From contig NZ_CP129683.1 of assembly GCF_041080835.1 (NCBI RefSeq), positions 1,488,001-1,552,000 of the forward strand: 64,000 nucleotides of DNA, in the 5' to 3' direction. A model generated the notes under the pieces. That model had not been told where the DNA came from. It ran no database searches and saw only the letters and a program-made list of their open reading frames with translations. The stretch is from Bifidobacterium sp. WK012_4_13. GTDB taxonomy: Bacteria; Actinomycetota; Actinomycetes; Actinomycetales; Bifidobacteriaceae. A program made the translations under genes and the position numbers. Shown here piece after piece: positions 16,860-24,528 of this stretch (its first letter is position 1; each line of letters opens with the position of its first letter).

Positions 16860-17897
16860 TTAAAAATCGACTGCCCATGGGTCCGCATCATCGGATACAT
16901 CGGACGTAGATTCAACAGGTAGTAAACTCTCAAGACCACGGCTCTTGGCTACTTCTTTGGCGAGATCTCGGTTTGTTTCAAACCCAGGTTGTTTGAGTGC
17001 GAGCTTAAATGCGAGTTCCTTGTATTCTCCATTTTCTCCTCCGACACCGCCGCTTGCATTGTATACCTGATCATTATCTCTGATTGCAGCAAGTATTGAT
17101 GCCACTTCATGAGAATCAAGCCCAGTCGCCGAATAAAGCTGTTTCCAAACAAGATCAGTCCGATGATAGTTCTGCGAGAGCTTTAGTGCCTCGACCATTG
17201 ACGCATAAAAACCGTTTGTTAACTCGGGTTTTGTACTTAGCCACCTGATGATTTCGTCGCCAATTTTCTCGGCAGTCATGTCAGCTCGTACGGGGAAAGC
17301 CTGCTTTTTCCCAAATGGACCATAAGGATCTTCATCATGAAACTTGAGCGCATAACAAGGAACCTCGCGGCCCAGCAGCCACCCCACTTCTTGATCACAC
17401 CACTTACTTTCATTGAAATGTGGAGACAAAAAAGCCACACCAGCATCGCAATCATGGAGAGCTTTCTCAATTTCCTTAAGCCATTCGTGGTCAGGCACAA
17501 TCGACTCATGCGCAACGAATAACATTATGCCCCAGCTTTTTAAGTAAGAACTTACTTGGCCAACCAATGCCTTCTGCGAAGTGAGATGCGATGCGAACAA
17601 AAAAAGCGGTCGAACACCCTGTTGCCGATTCATTTGAATAGTAGTTTCAAACAACTGACTTACTGCCGGAACCAATTCTTCGACAATATCGCGTGGAAGG
17701 TCACGAATTATGTTGAGAACTGCGCTGAATCGCTCCTCATTTGACCTCTCATATCCGTCTTCGTCCTCCCATTGCCCCTGCATAACTTCATCTGTATGCA
17801 GCTCATGGAAAAGTAGGTTCACCTCATCGAAGTCGCATTCAGCCAATGTCCGTGCGACACTTCGCATTTTCGACAACTTCTCGATATCAATAGACAT
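16860..17897 (-). CDS. TIR-domain protein (defence-associated)
   Basis: 345-aa protein with a central TIR domain, residues about 96-200: RPLFLFASHLTSQKALVGQVSSYL, then HEWLKEIEKALHDCDAGVAFLSPHFNESKWCDQEVGWLLGR. The Glu of WCDQE (Glu170) sits where catalytic NADase TIRs have their essential Glu. The N-terminal 90 residues are helical and acidic; the C-terminal 130 residues look like a small helical domain (SATGLDSHEVASILAAIRDN, ELAFKLALKQPG). ATG 17897 was chosen because AAAGGA lies 4 bases before it; a TTG at 17942 has no site. It has its own upstream spacer and is separated by a perfect hairpin from the TIR/SLOG operon. Confidence 0.85.
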   Translation of the reverse strand: MSIDIEKLSKMRSVARTLAECDFDEVNLLFHELHTDEVMQGQWEDEDGYERSNEERFSAVLNIIRDLPRDIVEELVPAVSQLFETTIQMNRQQGVRPLFLFASHLTSQKALVGQVSSYLKSWGIMLFVAHESIVPDHEWLKEIEKALHDCDAGVAFLSPHFNESKWCDQEVGWLLGREVPCYALKFHDEDPYGPFGKKQAFPVRADMTAEKIGDEIIRWLSTKPELTNGFYASMVEALKLSQNYHRTDLVWKQLYSATGLDSHEVASILAAIRDNDQVYNASGGVGGENGEYKELAFKLALKQPGFETNRDLAKEVAKSRGLESLLPVESTSDVSDDADPWAVDF

Positions 17898-18093
17898 ATC
17901 ATCCTTTACTGTGGCCAAACCATGAAAATCAAATTTCCTCAATGGGACAATATCTTACATTTCTGTAATCGCTATGTTGGAATTACTCTCTCTTCAACCT
18001 ATCAAATGAACGACTTTTGTTTTTCTCACTGAATAGCTATTCGATTTACAATTTCATCATTCGTTCAATTCATACGGCTAAAGGTTCTCGAAT

Positions 18094-18133
18094 TTAGGGG
18101 TGTACTCCATCTCCAGATGGAGTACACCCCTAA
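18094..18133. terminator. Perfect 19-bp inverted repeat, probable terminator of TIR/SLOG operon
   Basis: Arms 18094-18112 and 18115-18133 are exact complements (19 bp; begins TTAGGGGTGTACTCC) with two bases between. It lies between the end of the TIR/SLOG operon and the promoter of the next TIR gene. Neither flank has a T run, so it may block transcription from both sides through stem strength, or be a regulatory or protein-binding structure. Confidence 0.55.
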
Positions 18134-18168
18134 GTCTCAGCACAGTTATTATTCGCAAATAACAAAAG

Positions 18169-18360
18169 TCAAGCGATAGGCCACTTAGTGACGAACACGT
18201 AGAGCAATGAATCCGCACTTTTTACCCTCAAAGAAGGCCGGACTTTCAAGTAGCGGATAACGGAGTACAGACAATTCGCCCAAATAGATGAAAGATGCTT
18301 TTCTGCCGATACCGGAAGGACGATTCCTGAATAAAGGAAACCTTCATCATGAATAGTCAC
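18169..18360 (-). CDS. Possible small protein at the end of the TIR/SLOG operon
   Basis: 63-aa frame starting with GTG 13 bases after the SLOG gene stop and ending before the large hairpin, so it would be the last gene of the operon. AAAGG lies about 12 bases upstream of the start, rather far. The sequence (SSIWANCLYSVIRYLKVRPS near the middle) is moderately hydrophobic and basic but shows no motif I know. It could be a genuine small component or chance. Confidence 0.3.
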   Translation of the reverse strand: MTIHDEGFLYSGIVLPVSAEKHLSSIWANCLYSVIRYLKVRPSLRVKSADSLLYVFVTKWPIA

Positions 18361-18373
18361 ATTCTCGGTGCCT

Positions 18374-19030
18374 TTACAGTCTTTGTACTAAATCATTAAC
18401 AATATGCCGTGCCAGGGTAGAATAAATGTCGCTCGCTGTTAGTTCTTGACGTAGTTTCGTCGGCGATTTATCAACTAACTTTTTTGCTTCCCCCCCAGGA
18501 CATCCGAAAACATATACTGGAGCATCTGGCTGTAGCGTGTGAAACAGGTTGTATTCATCGGATATACCGCTCATACCGCCGATAAAAACTGCTGCAACAG
18601 GTCTTGATTCTGTTAGCATCTGATGACGCATGTGTTCAAGACTCTTGGGCGCCAATGCTGGGTTTGCAGGTTCGTTTTCAATTCGATCTGTCCAGATAAT
18701 CGTACCTATCCCATCATCCTCATATCTCTTTGTTGCAACCGGTAAAATTGATTTGAAAGTGGCCGATTGATAAACAACAACCCGTTTGTCATTTTCTTTC
18801 AATTGCTCTGCAGCAACGTAAAGAAGAAGAGGCGCAATAGTAGGATGTGTTGCGGTAACTAATTTGCCACCATTCCGCAAAACAGCTCGCGCTATGGCAA
18901 CTACAGCATCGGTTATTCCGAAAGGATCGAAGCTTCCCTCCCATCGGTGTGGATCGGGAATGCTAGCGGAAATGAAAATGGTCGAACCTAGCATTTGATG
19001 ATTTTGAATGTCTGCAACTCTGTTCACCAT
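18374..19030 (-). CDS. SLOG-domain protein (nucleotide sensor)
   Basis: 218-aa single-domain protein with a Rossmann-like SLOG/LOG fold: strand TIFISASIP at residues 17-25, helix AVVAIARAVLRNGGKLVT, and VFIGGMSGISDEYNLF near 150-165, which parallels the PGGxGTxxE nucleotide-binding loop of LOG proteins. SLOG domains bind NAD-derived nucleotides, for example the sensor of Thoeris ThsA; the TIR-associated SLOG families were predicted to act in such conflict systems. No effector domain is fused here. ATG 19030 follows GGAGGCAA and overlaps the upstream TIR gene by 7 bp, so the two are translationally coupled. Confidence 0.75.
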   Translation of the reverse strand: MVNRVADIQNHQMLGSTIFISASIPDPHRWEGSFDPFGITDAVVAIARAVLRNGGKLVTATHPTIAPLLLYVAAEQLKENDKRVVVYQSATFKSILPVATKRYEDDGIGTIIWTDRIENEPANPALAPKSLEHMRHQMLTESRPVAAVFIGGMSGISDEYNLFHTLQPDAPVYVFGCPGGEAKKLVDKSPTKLRQELTASDIYSTLARHIVNDLVQRL

Positions 19031-20196
19031 TTGCCTCCAATCGCGTTTTCCGAAACGACTTCAAGTCGACGCTCTCCGGCGACCCATTCAAGATGCTTTC
19101 TTTTCAACTCACTTAAATGCCTTGCAGTATGAATGAGTTGAGCTGATGCAGAAGCGTCGATCTGTTCCCGGGTCTCATCTAAATGTTGCAGATCTCCACA
19201 AGTCGGCAATCGTGGTGTCACGCAAACAATTGAATGTTTTCCGTTGCTTCCAGTGATGTCAAGCGCCCAATCCTTAAGAGGTACACAACTAGCTCCCTGA
19301 TCTTTGGCCGAATCTTGGACTCCTCGTAAAAGAATGTTTCGTCGCCGTACAATCGCACGTGCGTGAGCAGCCTCTACCTCATAGGTGATTTTCTCAATTG
19401 CAGATCGAGTGAAGACATCGTATCCATGACTGTCCCTTATGATGTCAGTGGGTTCTAATACGAGCCGGGGAAGACCAGCACTTCCAGGAACTTGCTCAGG
19501 CTTTCCCGGCCACTGGACAATTAGTATCCCCATTACATGAGCGAGAGCGTAATCAACTTCGTCATAGACCCATTCCGATGCGTGCGCATCAGGCGTCTCA
19601 AGCAATAGCAGAAATGCAAAATCTTCAAGCACGTCTGCAATTTTCTCTTGAACCTCTTCTCCGGGTTCTATCGAGAAACGATCAATGAAGGGCTTGAACT
19701 TACGATGTGTAAGCTGATCGTGCAGTTGCTCAGCAGCAGCAAGACCATCAGTCCTCCTGTGACTAATAAATACACGCCGATCACGCTCCTCAATATTGAG
19801 CTGCTCGAGCACCATACGGGCAAGTTGCCTAGCTGGATTGCTACCAGACCACTCAAACCCATTGAATTCAGAAACCTCCTCGGGAATTTGATTCGTGAAC
19901 AAAGCAACATTATCAACAACAGGTACAACCAATAATCCGTTGGCCAATGCACTTTGAAGTTCTGCCTTCATCGAAGGATCGTTTTTTGTCGTCGTCCCGC
20001 CAAAAACCAATACAAGAGATGGCGCTCCGGTAGTTACGAGACCCTCCCCAACGCTAACAGTTACTGATTTGTGAATACCGAGTTCTGTGAGTTCATCAGC
20101 AATTGCCTTTTGAAACTGATCGAGCCAATTCCGACGATCCACCTGTAGGACCTGCACTTGATACACGATAGACACAATAAAACTCCCGTTATTCAT
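19024..20196 (-). CDS. Two-part TIR-domain protein, translationally coupled to SLOG gene
   Basis: 390 aa. Residues 1-135 form an alpha/beta region (SLVLVFGGTTTKND, LQSALANGLLVVPVVDN, IPEEVSEFNGFEW) that looks like a degenerate TIR- or SLOG-like domain. Residues 138-235 are a clear TIR: RRVFISHRRTDGLAAAEQLHDQL, FIDRFSIEPGEEVQEKI, and SEWVYDEVDYAL with the catalytic-position Glu213. The C-terminal 150 residues are unassigned. The ATG at 20196 starts 20 bp after the upstream gene's stop but lacks a good ribosome binding site; an in-frame ATG at 20289 overlapping the upstream gene is an alternative. Likely an NAD-consuming signal producer or effector. Confidence 0.8.
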   Translation of the reverse strand: MNNGSFIVSIVYQVQVLQVDRRNWLDQFQKAIADELTELGIHKSVTVSVGEGLVTTGAPSLVLVFGGTTTKNDPSMKAELQSALANGLLVVPVVDNVALFTNQIPEEVSEFNGFEWSGSNPARQLARMVLEQLNIEERDRRVFISHRRTDGLAAAEQLHDQLTHRKFKPFIDRFSIEPGEEVQEKIADVLEDFAFLLLLETPDAHASEWVYDEVDYALAHVMGILIVQWPGKPEQVPGSAGLPRLVLEPTDIIRDSHGYDVFTRSAIEKITYEVEAAHARAIVRRRNILLRGVQDSAKDQGASCVPLKDWALDITGSNGKHSIVCVTPRLPTCGDLQHLDETREQIDASASAQLIHTARHLSELKRKHLEWVAGERRLEVVSENAIGGKW

Positions 20197-20215
20197 ACGA
20201 ATGCATACATCAAGG

Positions 20216-20812
20216 TCACGAACAGCTAAGATTCCTCTGTTGTAATGCACGACTGTTATCAACAAAACGGGCCCTTGCCGTTCGATCATTGAATGCAGTT
20301 TCGATATCAGATCGCACAGCTGAAAGGGAAGAAGGATAGTTGAAGAAGTGAGCATACGAACGAACGTGGTCATTCGTATCCCAATTGTCTTTAATTCGGG
20401 CAGGAAGATGTGCCGAGTTATGCAAATATGGAAGAGGATAGACAAGCAGCCCGCTTCTTTTATTGTTAATGTCGTTCCTCAAAGAGGATGATATTTCCCA
20501 GTCGACAAACTTCCGAGTCCATGTGCAGCTACCTAAGAGAACGATGGTCACGGTTGAGTCTGTGAGATATTTTTCACGAATTCGACGTTTAATGTAGTCG
20601 TCGTCAGTACTGTCGACAAAATCGTCTTCAACCGTCACACCAACTGAACGGGCGATGAATTCCGACCCGAATGACTCAATGAATTGTCCAACTTCGGACA
20701 TATCACCAACATGATATGAAATGAAACATTTGTGCCGTGTTGGGTCACTGTTTCTGGATGCCGCCCGTTCCGCAATCCGTTGTAACTGGAACATCTCTCC
20801 TGTAGCTGACAT
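20216..20812 (-). CDS. ThsB-like TIR protein (PF08937 type)
   Basis: 198 aa. Residues 27-125 match the ThsB/MTH538 TIR-like fold: KCFISYHVGDMSEVGQFI, then DDDYIKRRIREKYLTDSTVTIVLLGSCTWTRKFVDWEISSSLR; Glu106 is in the catalytic position. In Thoeris, ThsB senses phage and makes a cyclic or histidine-linked ADP-ribose signal read by a SLOG-containing protein. Here the gene is first in an operon with a second TIR gene and a SLOG gene. GGGGAGAGAA directly precedes the ATG. The assignment to this TIR subtype is by motif reading only. Confidence 0.8.
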   Translation of the reverse strand: MSATGEMFQLQRIAERAASRNSDPTRHKCFISYHVGDMSEVGQFIESFGSEFIARSVGVTVEDDFVDSTDDDYIKRRIREKYLTDSTVTIVLLGSCTWTRKFVDWEISSSLRNDINNKRSGLLVYPLPYLHNSAHLPARIKDNWDTNDHVRSYAHFFNYPSSLSAVRSDIETAFNDRTARARFVDNSRALQQRNLSCS

Positions 20813-21209
20813 TTCTCTCCCCTGTTAGATACCTCTGGACAAGAATTCTAGCAGTGGTTACCCTCAGAATGTTTGCTATTACGAGTATTTACTCATATTC
20901 AAGTCGGCATAATCACAAAGCAGTGAAGCCTGCTGATACTCCCAATCGTATTGAAACTATCGTCTCTTTCTGTGAACAAACCTGTCGCCGCATATCCCAT
21001 GAGGGAAAGGCCAAGAAGCGCGCAATTTCATCTTGCTACTATCGTTTGCGTTCTGTGGGTTCACAAGATCACGTACATATATGATTTATTCAAGTACAGA
21101 AGTCGACAGACTAATGCTATCATAGGTTATGAAATAGGTTACACAGCAGTCCTTACATAACTCAGACAACTGAAATAAAAGCAAAGCTGAACCACCTACA
21201 GGAACCCGG
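20813..21209. other. Right-end spacer of the integrated element
   Basis: About 400 A/T-rich bases between the TIR operon start and the right att repeat. Short plus-strand frames here have no ribosome binding site or protein-like composition. The region should contain the TIR operon promoter (minus strand) and arm sites for the integrase; I could not define either. Confidence 0.5.
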
Positions 21210-21219
21210 CTAGCTCCAC
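21210..21219 (+). other. attR-like core
   Basis: CTAGCTCCAC, identical to the last bases of tRNA-Ala at 10003-10012. It marks the junction where chromosomal sequence resumes, and is followed 11 bases later by a terminator-like hairpin that would have been the end of the uninterrupted tRNA transcript. Confidence 0.65.
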
Positions 21220-21230
21220 AGTTATTTAAG

Positions 21231-21252
21231 GGCCGGTTATGAAAGACCGGCC
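21231..21252 (+). terminator. Displaced terminator of the tRNA operon
   Basis: Stem GGCCGGT / ACCGGCC with an 8-nt loop, followed by ATTCTTATT. Before integration it would have stood about 20 bp after tRNA-Ala. Confidence 0.65.
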
Positions 21253-21306
21253 ATTCTTATTGCAATTTCAGTGAGGTATCCTAATCTTTGGGTGCTCCTC
21301 TTCACT

Positions 21307-21534
21307 CTATCTGCCGATTATCTGCAGTGCCTGAGAGCCATTCGTAATAGCAACACCTGCACTCGGCTCCGATAACACCTGAGTAATATGTTCATGATTC
21401 ACCATGACCAATCGGTTGTTCCTTCCCTTTCCACGATAGTTGCATGTTGCAACAAACATAACAAGACAACGATCCGTTCGCTGCATTCTCTCGGCACTTC
21501 GCACCTGTTGTGCGTAGGATGCTTTATCTGACAC
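21307..21534 (-). CDS. Doubtful small ORF
   Basis: 75-aa frame with a GTG start and no good ribosome binding site. The C-terminal part (HITQVLSEPSAGVAITNGSQALQIIGR) has plausible protein character, but I recognise no family. It could be a remnant of a gene broken by earlier integrations at this tRNA, or chance. The flanks 21260-21750 otherwise hold nothing I can identify. Confidence 0.25.
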   Translation of the reverse strand: MSDKASYAQQVRSAERMQRTDRCLVMFVATCNYRGKGRNNRLVMVNHEHITQVLSEPSAGVAITNGSQALQIIGR

Positions 21535-21754
21535 TATATTCTCAACTAGAAGCTCCTATATTTCAGAATTGACGGCAGCCGGCATCCTATTGCATCTGTA
21601 ACTTTTCACTTAGAGACCAAATTGGCACATGGTATCCTCCATGATTAAACAGCCTTTTCCTACTGAAATGATCGGCTGACATCATGCCACTCAATCCTTA
21701 ATATATTGCGTAAAGATTCAAAGACCTTTCACGCGCCTGGGCATGGATGTCTGG

Positions 21755-22276
21755 TCACAGGGCTGAGCTGCCCCGGGATTCGCCCGTCTGCAGGAGCTGG
21801 GCATCTCGAGAGGATACATCAGCGGAGTCGGAACCGCACTGCGGAGATTCCCCAGGGACACCTGCTTTATCGTCGCAGCGGCATTCCTTGTAGAGTTCGA
21901 ACAGATCGGCATCACGGCCCTTGAGCTGATCCTCATACATTGAGATCTTATGTCTGACCAGATCAAGATTGGTCTGATAATGCGCCAGTTTCTCGGTAAG
22001 GTGACGCTCATGCTTGCGCATGATCTCAAGCAGTTCACCTTCCGCCCCCTCGACCCCGCGACGTCTGAGGCTCACATATCGCGACAGATCGGCGACCGGC
22101 ATATCGGTGCTGCGCATATGGTGAATGAATTGCAGCCACAGGAGATCATCGTCACTGTAGTACCGTCTGCCGCTGGGATGCCGCCTTGCCGTCAGCAGCC
22201 CCTCATTCTCGTAATATCGCAGTGTCGGCGCGGTCATTCCCGTAGCCTCCGCAGCCTGCCCGATCGAATATTCCAC
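21755..22276 (-). CDS. MerR-family transcriptional regulator (AdhR/NmlR-like)
   Basis: 173 aa. N-terminal MerR winged helix: YSIGQAAEATGMTAPTLRYYENEGLL, then RRYYSDDDLLWLQFIHHMRSTDMPVADLSRYV; next a long coiled-coil helix (residues about 75-125) and a variable tail containing a Cys pair (ECRCDD). It lacks the metal-binding loop of the metal sensors and resembles regulators of aldehyde or electrophile stress. Start GTG 22276 after GGAGAGG; the upstream ATG at 22312 lies within the operator. Divergent from the aldo/keto reductase, with a dyad in a 19-bp promoter spacer between them, the classic MerR arrangement. Confidence 0.88.
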   Translation of the reverse strand: MEYSIGQAAEATGMTAPTLRYYENEGLLTARRHPSGRRYYSDDDLLWLQFIHHMRSTDMPVADLSRYVSLRRRGVEGAEGELLEIMRKHERHLTEKLAHYQTNLDLVRHKISMYEDQLKGRDADLFELYKECRCDDKAGVPGESPQCGSDSADVSSRDAQLLQTGESRGSSAL

Positions 22277-22296
22277 CAGCAAACCTCTCCATCCAC

Positions 22297-22327
22297 TTGA
22301 CTTAAAGTTCACTTTAAGTTTTAGACT
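22297..22327 (+). promoter_or_regulatory. MerR-type promoter/operator of the aldo/keto reductase
   Basis: -35 TTGACT and -10 TAGACT spaced 19 bp, longer than the optimal 17 as expected for MerR activation. A perfect dyad, ACTTAAAG-TTCA-CTTTAAGT (22300-22319), fills the spacer. A near copy stands at 29591-29621. Confidence 0.75.
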
Positions 22328-22525
22328 ATGTTAGGTCAACGACACGACACATCAGAGAGACTGTGTTCACGGTGCAGATCATGGATTATGAGCCACTGCA
22401 AGCAACATTTCCATACTTCGCCGTCCGCACAAACAGTAAGACGCGACGGCGCATGCCAGACAGCTGCACTTGACTCACGGCCACGCACACGGTGAATGCA
22501 CCGATCCATTCGAAAGGGAAGCATC

Positions 22526-23542
22526 ATGCAGTACGTTTCATTAGGAGTATCAGGAATACAGGTTTCACCCATCTTCCTCGGAGGAATGTCCTTCGGTGAA
22601 CCTGACCCCAATCAGCATCAGTGGACGGTGGATCCGGACACCACGCGCAGCATCATCGCCAAGGCCATCGATCTGGGTATCAATGCCATAGATACCGCGA
22701 ACTGCTACGCCAATGGAAGCAGCGAGACGTATATTGGCGAGGCACTCAAGGCACTTGGGGTGAACCGTGAGAACGTGGTGTTGGCAAGCAAAGTCTACTT
22801 CAATGAGGGGCACTCCTCGGCGGAGGCGATCAAGCGCGAGATCGAAGGCAGCCTGCGGCGTCTCGGCACCGAGTACCTTGACCTCTACATCCTGCATCGC
22901 TTCGACTACGGCACTCCCATCGAGGAAAGCATGCAGGCTCTCGACGATCTGGTGAAGGAGGGCAAGGTCCGTGCGTTGGGAGCGAGCGAAATGTATGGAT
23001 ATCAGTATCACAACCTTCAGAAAGCCGCGCATGCCAACGGATGGACACCGCTGTCAAGCCTGCAGTGCCACTACAACCTGCTCTACCGCGAGGACGAACG
23101 TGAGCTTCTGCCCGTAGCCCGGCAGTATGGGGCCTTGCCGACGCCTTACAGCCCGTTGGCCTCCGGTCATCTTGCCCGCAGCACCTGGGATTCAGATTCA
23201 CTGCGAGGAACGACCGATGCTGTTGTACGCGACAAATACGATGCCGCAAGAAATCAGGATCAACCGATCATCGAACGCGTCGCACATCTCGCTCAGAAGC
23301 ATGGCGTCAGCATGGCCCAAATTGCGCTGTCGTGGCAGTGGTCACATGGAGCTTCCTCACCCATTGTCGGATGCTCTTCCCCCGAGCGCGTCGAAGAAGC
23401 GGTCAAAGCGCTGGACGTGCATCTCGAAGAAGGCGACATCCAGTATCTTGAGTCACCCTATGTAGCGCATGAACTGGTCGGCCCACTGGCGAGGCCCGGC
23501 GAGAAACACTTGGCAGGGACCACCAAGCCGGAGCACCGCTAG
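22526..23542 (+). CDS. Aldo/keto reductase
   Basis: 338-aa NADPH-dependent carbonyl reductase of the AKR superfamily ((beta/alpha)8 barrel). Catalytic tetrad residues are visible: Asp and Tyr in AIDTANCYANG, Lys in LASKVYFNEG, His in YILHRFDYG. The C-terminal cofactor region SPIVGCSSPERVEEAVKALD is typical. Start ATG 22526 follows AAAGGGAAGCATC. It is driven by the MerR promoter 200 bp upstream and followed by the DUF3737 gene, probably cotranscribed. Likely detoxifies reactive aldehydes; actual substrate unknown. Confidence 0.9.
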   Translation: MQYVSLGVSGIQVSPIFLGGMSFGEPDPNQHQWTVDPDTTRSIIAKAIDLGINAIDTANCYANGSSETYIGEALKALGVNRENVVLASKVYFNEGHSSAEAIKREIEGSLRRLGTEYLDLYILHRFDYGTPIEESMQALDDLVKEGKVRALGASEMYGYQYHNLQKAAHANGWTPLSSLQCHYNLLYREDERELLPVARQYGALPTPYSPLASGHLARSTWDSDSLRGTTDAVVRDKYDAARNQDQPIIERVAHLAQKHGVSMAQIALSWQWSHGASSPIVGCSSPERVEEAVKALDVHLEEGDIQYLESPYVAHELVGPLARPGEKHLAGTTKPEHR

Positions 23543-23607
23543 ACCAGAAATCCGTGCAGGCAGGAGCTCCTACCGACACAGGCAGGAATCCACAACCAGG
23601 AAGCAAG

Positions 23608-24480
23608 ATGACAAACTATCACGATGCCTTTTTCGAGGGAGAACGCTCGCTGTTCGCCGAACATGATGCGACGATCACCAGTGTCACCTTCGGCGAAGGC
23701 GAGTCCCCCCTCAAGGAAAGCCGGAACATCGCTCTGGACTCGACGGTCTTCCAATGGAAGTATCCGTTGTGGTACAGCCGTCACATCACCGTGAGACGCT
23801 CGATCTTCGAAAGCATGTCACGTTCCGGAATCTGGTACACCGACGACATCTCATTGGCCGACACCACCTGCCAGGCACCCAAACTCTTCAGACGATGCAA
23901 CAGGGTGGATCTTGAACGCGTGCACTTCTCCGATGCGGAGGAAACCCTCTGGCACTGCCGGGACATCCACATCCACGACGTGCAGGCTAATGGCGACTAT
24001 CTGGGAATGGACTGCGATGGCGTATATGCCGAACACCTCGACGTCGTCGGCAACTATGTCTTCGATGGCGCGCGCAATCTGGAAATCCACGATTCGACAT
24101 TCGTCTCGAAAGATGCCTTCTGGAACTGCGAGAACGTTGCCATCTACGACTCCGTAATCAATGGGGAATACCTTGGCTGGAACACCAAAAACCTCACCTT
24201 GGTCAACTGCACCATCCGAAGCAACCAGGGTCTGTGCTACATCGATCATCTCACGATGAGGAATTGCAGGCTGTTGCACACCGATCTCGCATTCGAGTAC
24301 TGCACAGATATCGATGCAGACATCCGATCTTCAATCATGAGCGTGAAGAACCCAATCAGCGGCATCATCCGAGCCGAGCGCATCGACTCACTGATCATGG
24401 ATCGTCATGTGGTCGATCCCACCAAGACGAAAATCGAGATCACGCAGATACCCGCCACCGTCGACTCATCGAATATCTGA
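23608..24480 (+). CDS. DUF3737 family right-handed beta-helix protein
   Basis: 290 aa. Successive short repeats of the form N..I..S.F...E..W (for example NIALDSTVFQWKYPLWYSRHITVRRSIFESMSRSGIWYTDDISLADTTC) indicate a pentapeptide-like or pectate-lyase-like solenoid, the pattern of DUF3737. Function is unknown. AGGAAGCAAG before ATG 23608 sets the start. It follows the aldo/keto reductase by 65 bp in the same direction, so it shares the MerR-controlled transcript. Confidence 0.8.
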   Translation: MTNYHDAFFEGERSLFAEHDATITSVTFGEGESPLKESRNIALDSTVFQWKYPLWYSRHITVRRSIFESMSRSGIWYTDDISLADTTCQAPKLFRRCNRVDLERVHFSDAEETLWHCRDIHIHDVQANGDYLGMDCDGVYAEHLDVVGNYVFDGARNLEIHDSTFVSKDAFWNCENVAIYDSVINGEYLGWNTKNLTLVNCTIRSNQGLCYIDHLTMRNCRLLHTDLAFEYCTDIDADIRSSIMSVKNPISGIIRAERIDSLIMDRHVVDPTKTKIEITQIPATVDSSNI

Positions 24481-24528
24481 GCGCGTCAGTTCGGTCCAGC
24501 ACCGCCATCTGCGACTGCGACGAAGCGA

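Larger units (their letters stand above)
10003..21219 (+). mobile_element. AICE-like integrative element in tRNA-Ala, about 11.2 kb
   Basis: Integrated element bounded by the CTAGCTCCAC repeat. It carries the modules of an actinomycete integrative and conjugative element: tyrosine integrase, excisionase-like HTH, rolling-circle type HUH Rep and a single FtsK/TraB-like DNA translocase, without a visible type IV secretion system. Cargo from 15.3 to 20.8 kb is visibly richer in A/T than the flanking chromosome and consists of a large HTH regulator and TIR/SLOG genes. Recent acquisition is supported by the tRNA location and composition. Whether it is still mobile is not shown. Confidence 0.8.

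Noticed and set aside
16860-20812. Restriction-modification or toxin-antitoxin reading of the cargo
   Set aside because: No methylase, nuclease HNH/PD-ExK or antitoxin-like partner; TIR and SLOG motifs explain the genes better.
20854-21160. Plus-strand frames of 76 and 69 codons at the element right end
   Set aside because: No ribosome binding site or protein-like composition, and they sit in the expected promoter/att region.
10003-21219. Prophage instead of conjugative element
   Set aside because: No capsid, portal, terminase, tail or lysis gene; the FtsK/TraB and HUH Rep genes indicate an AICE-type element.
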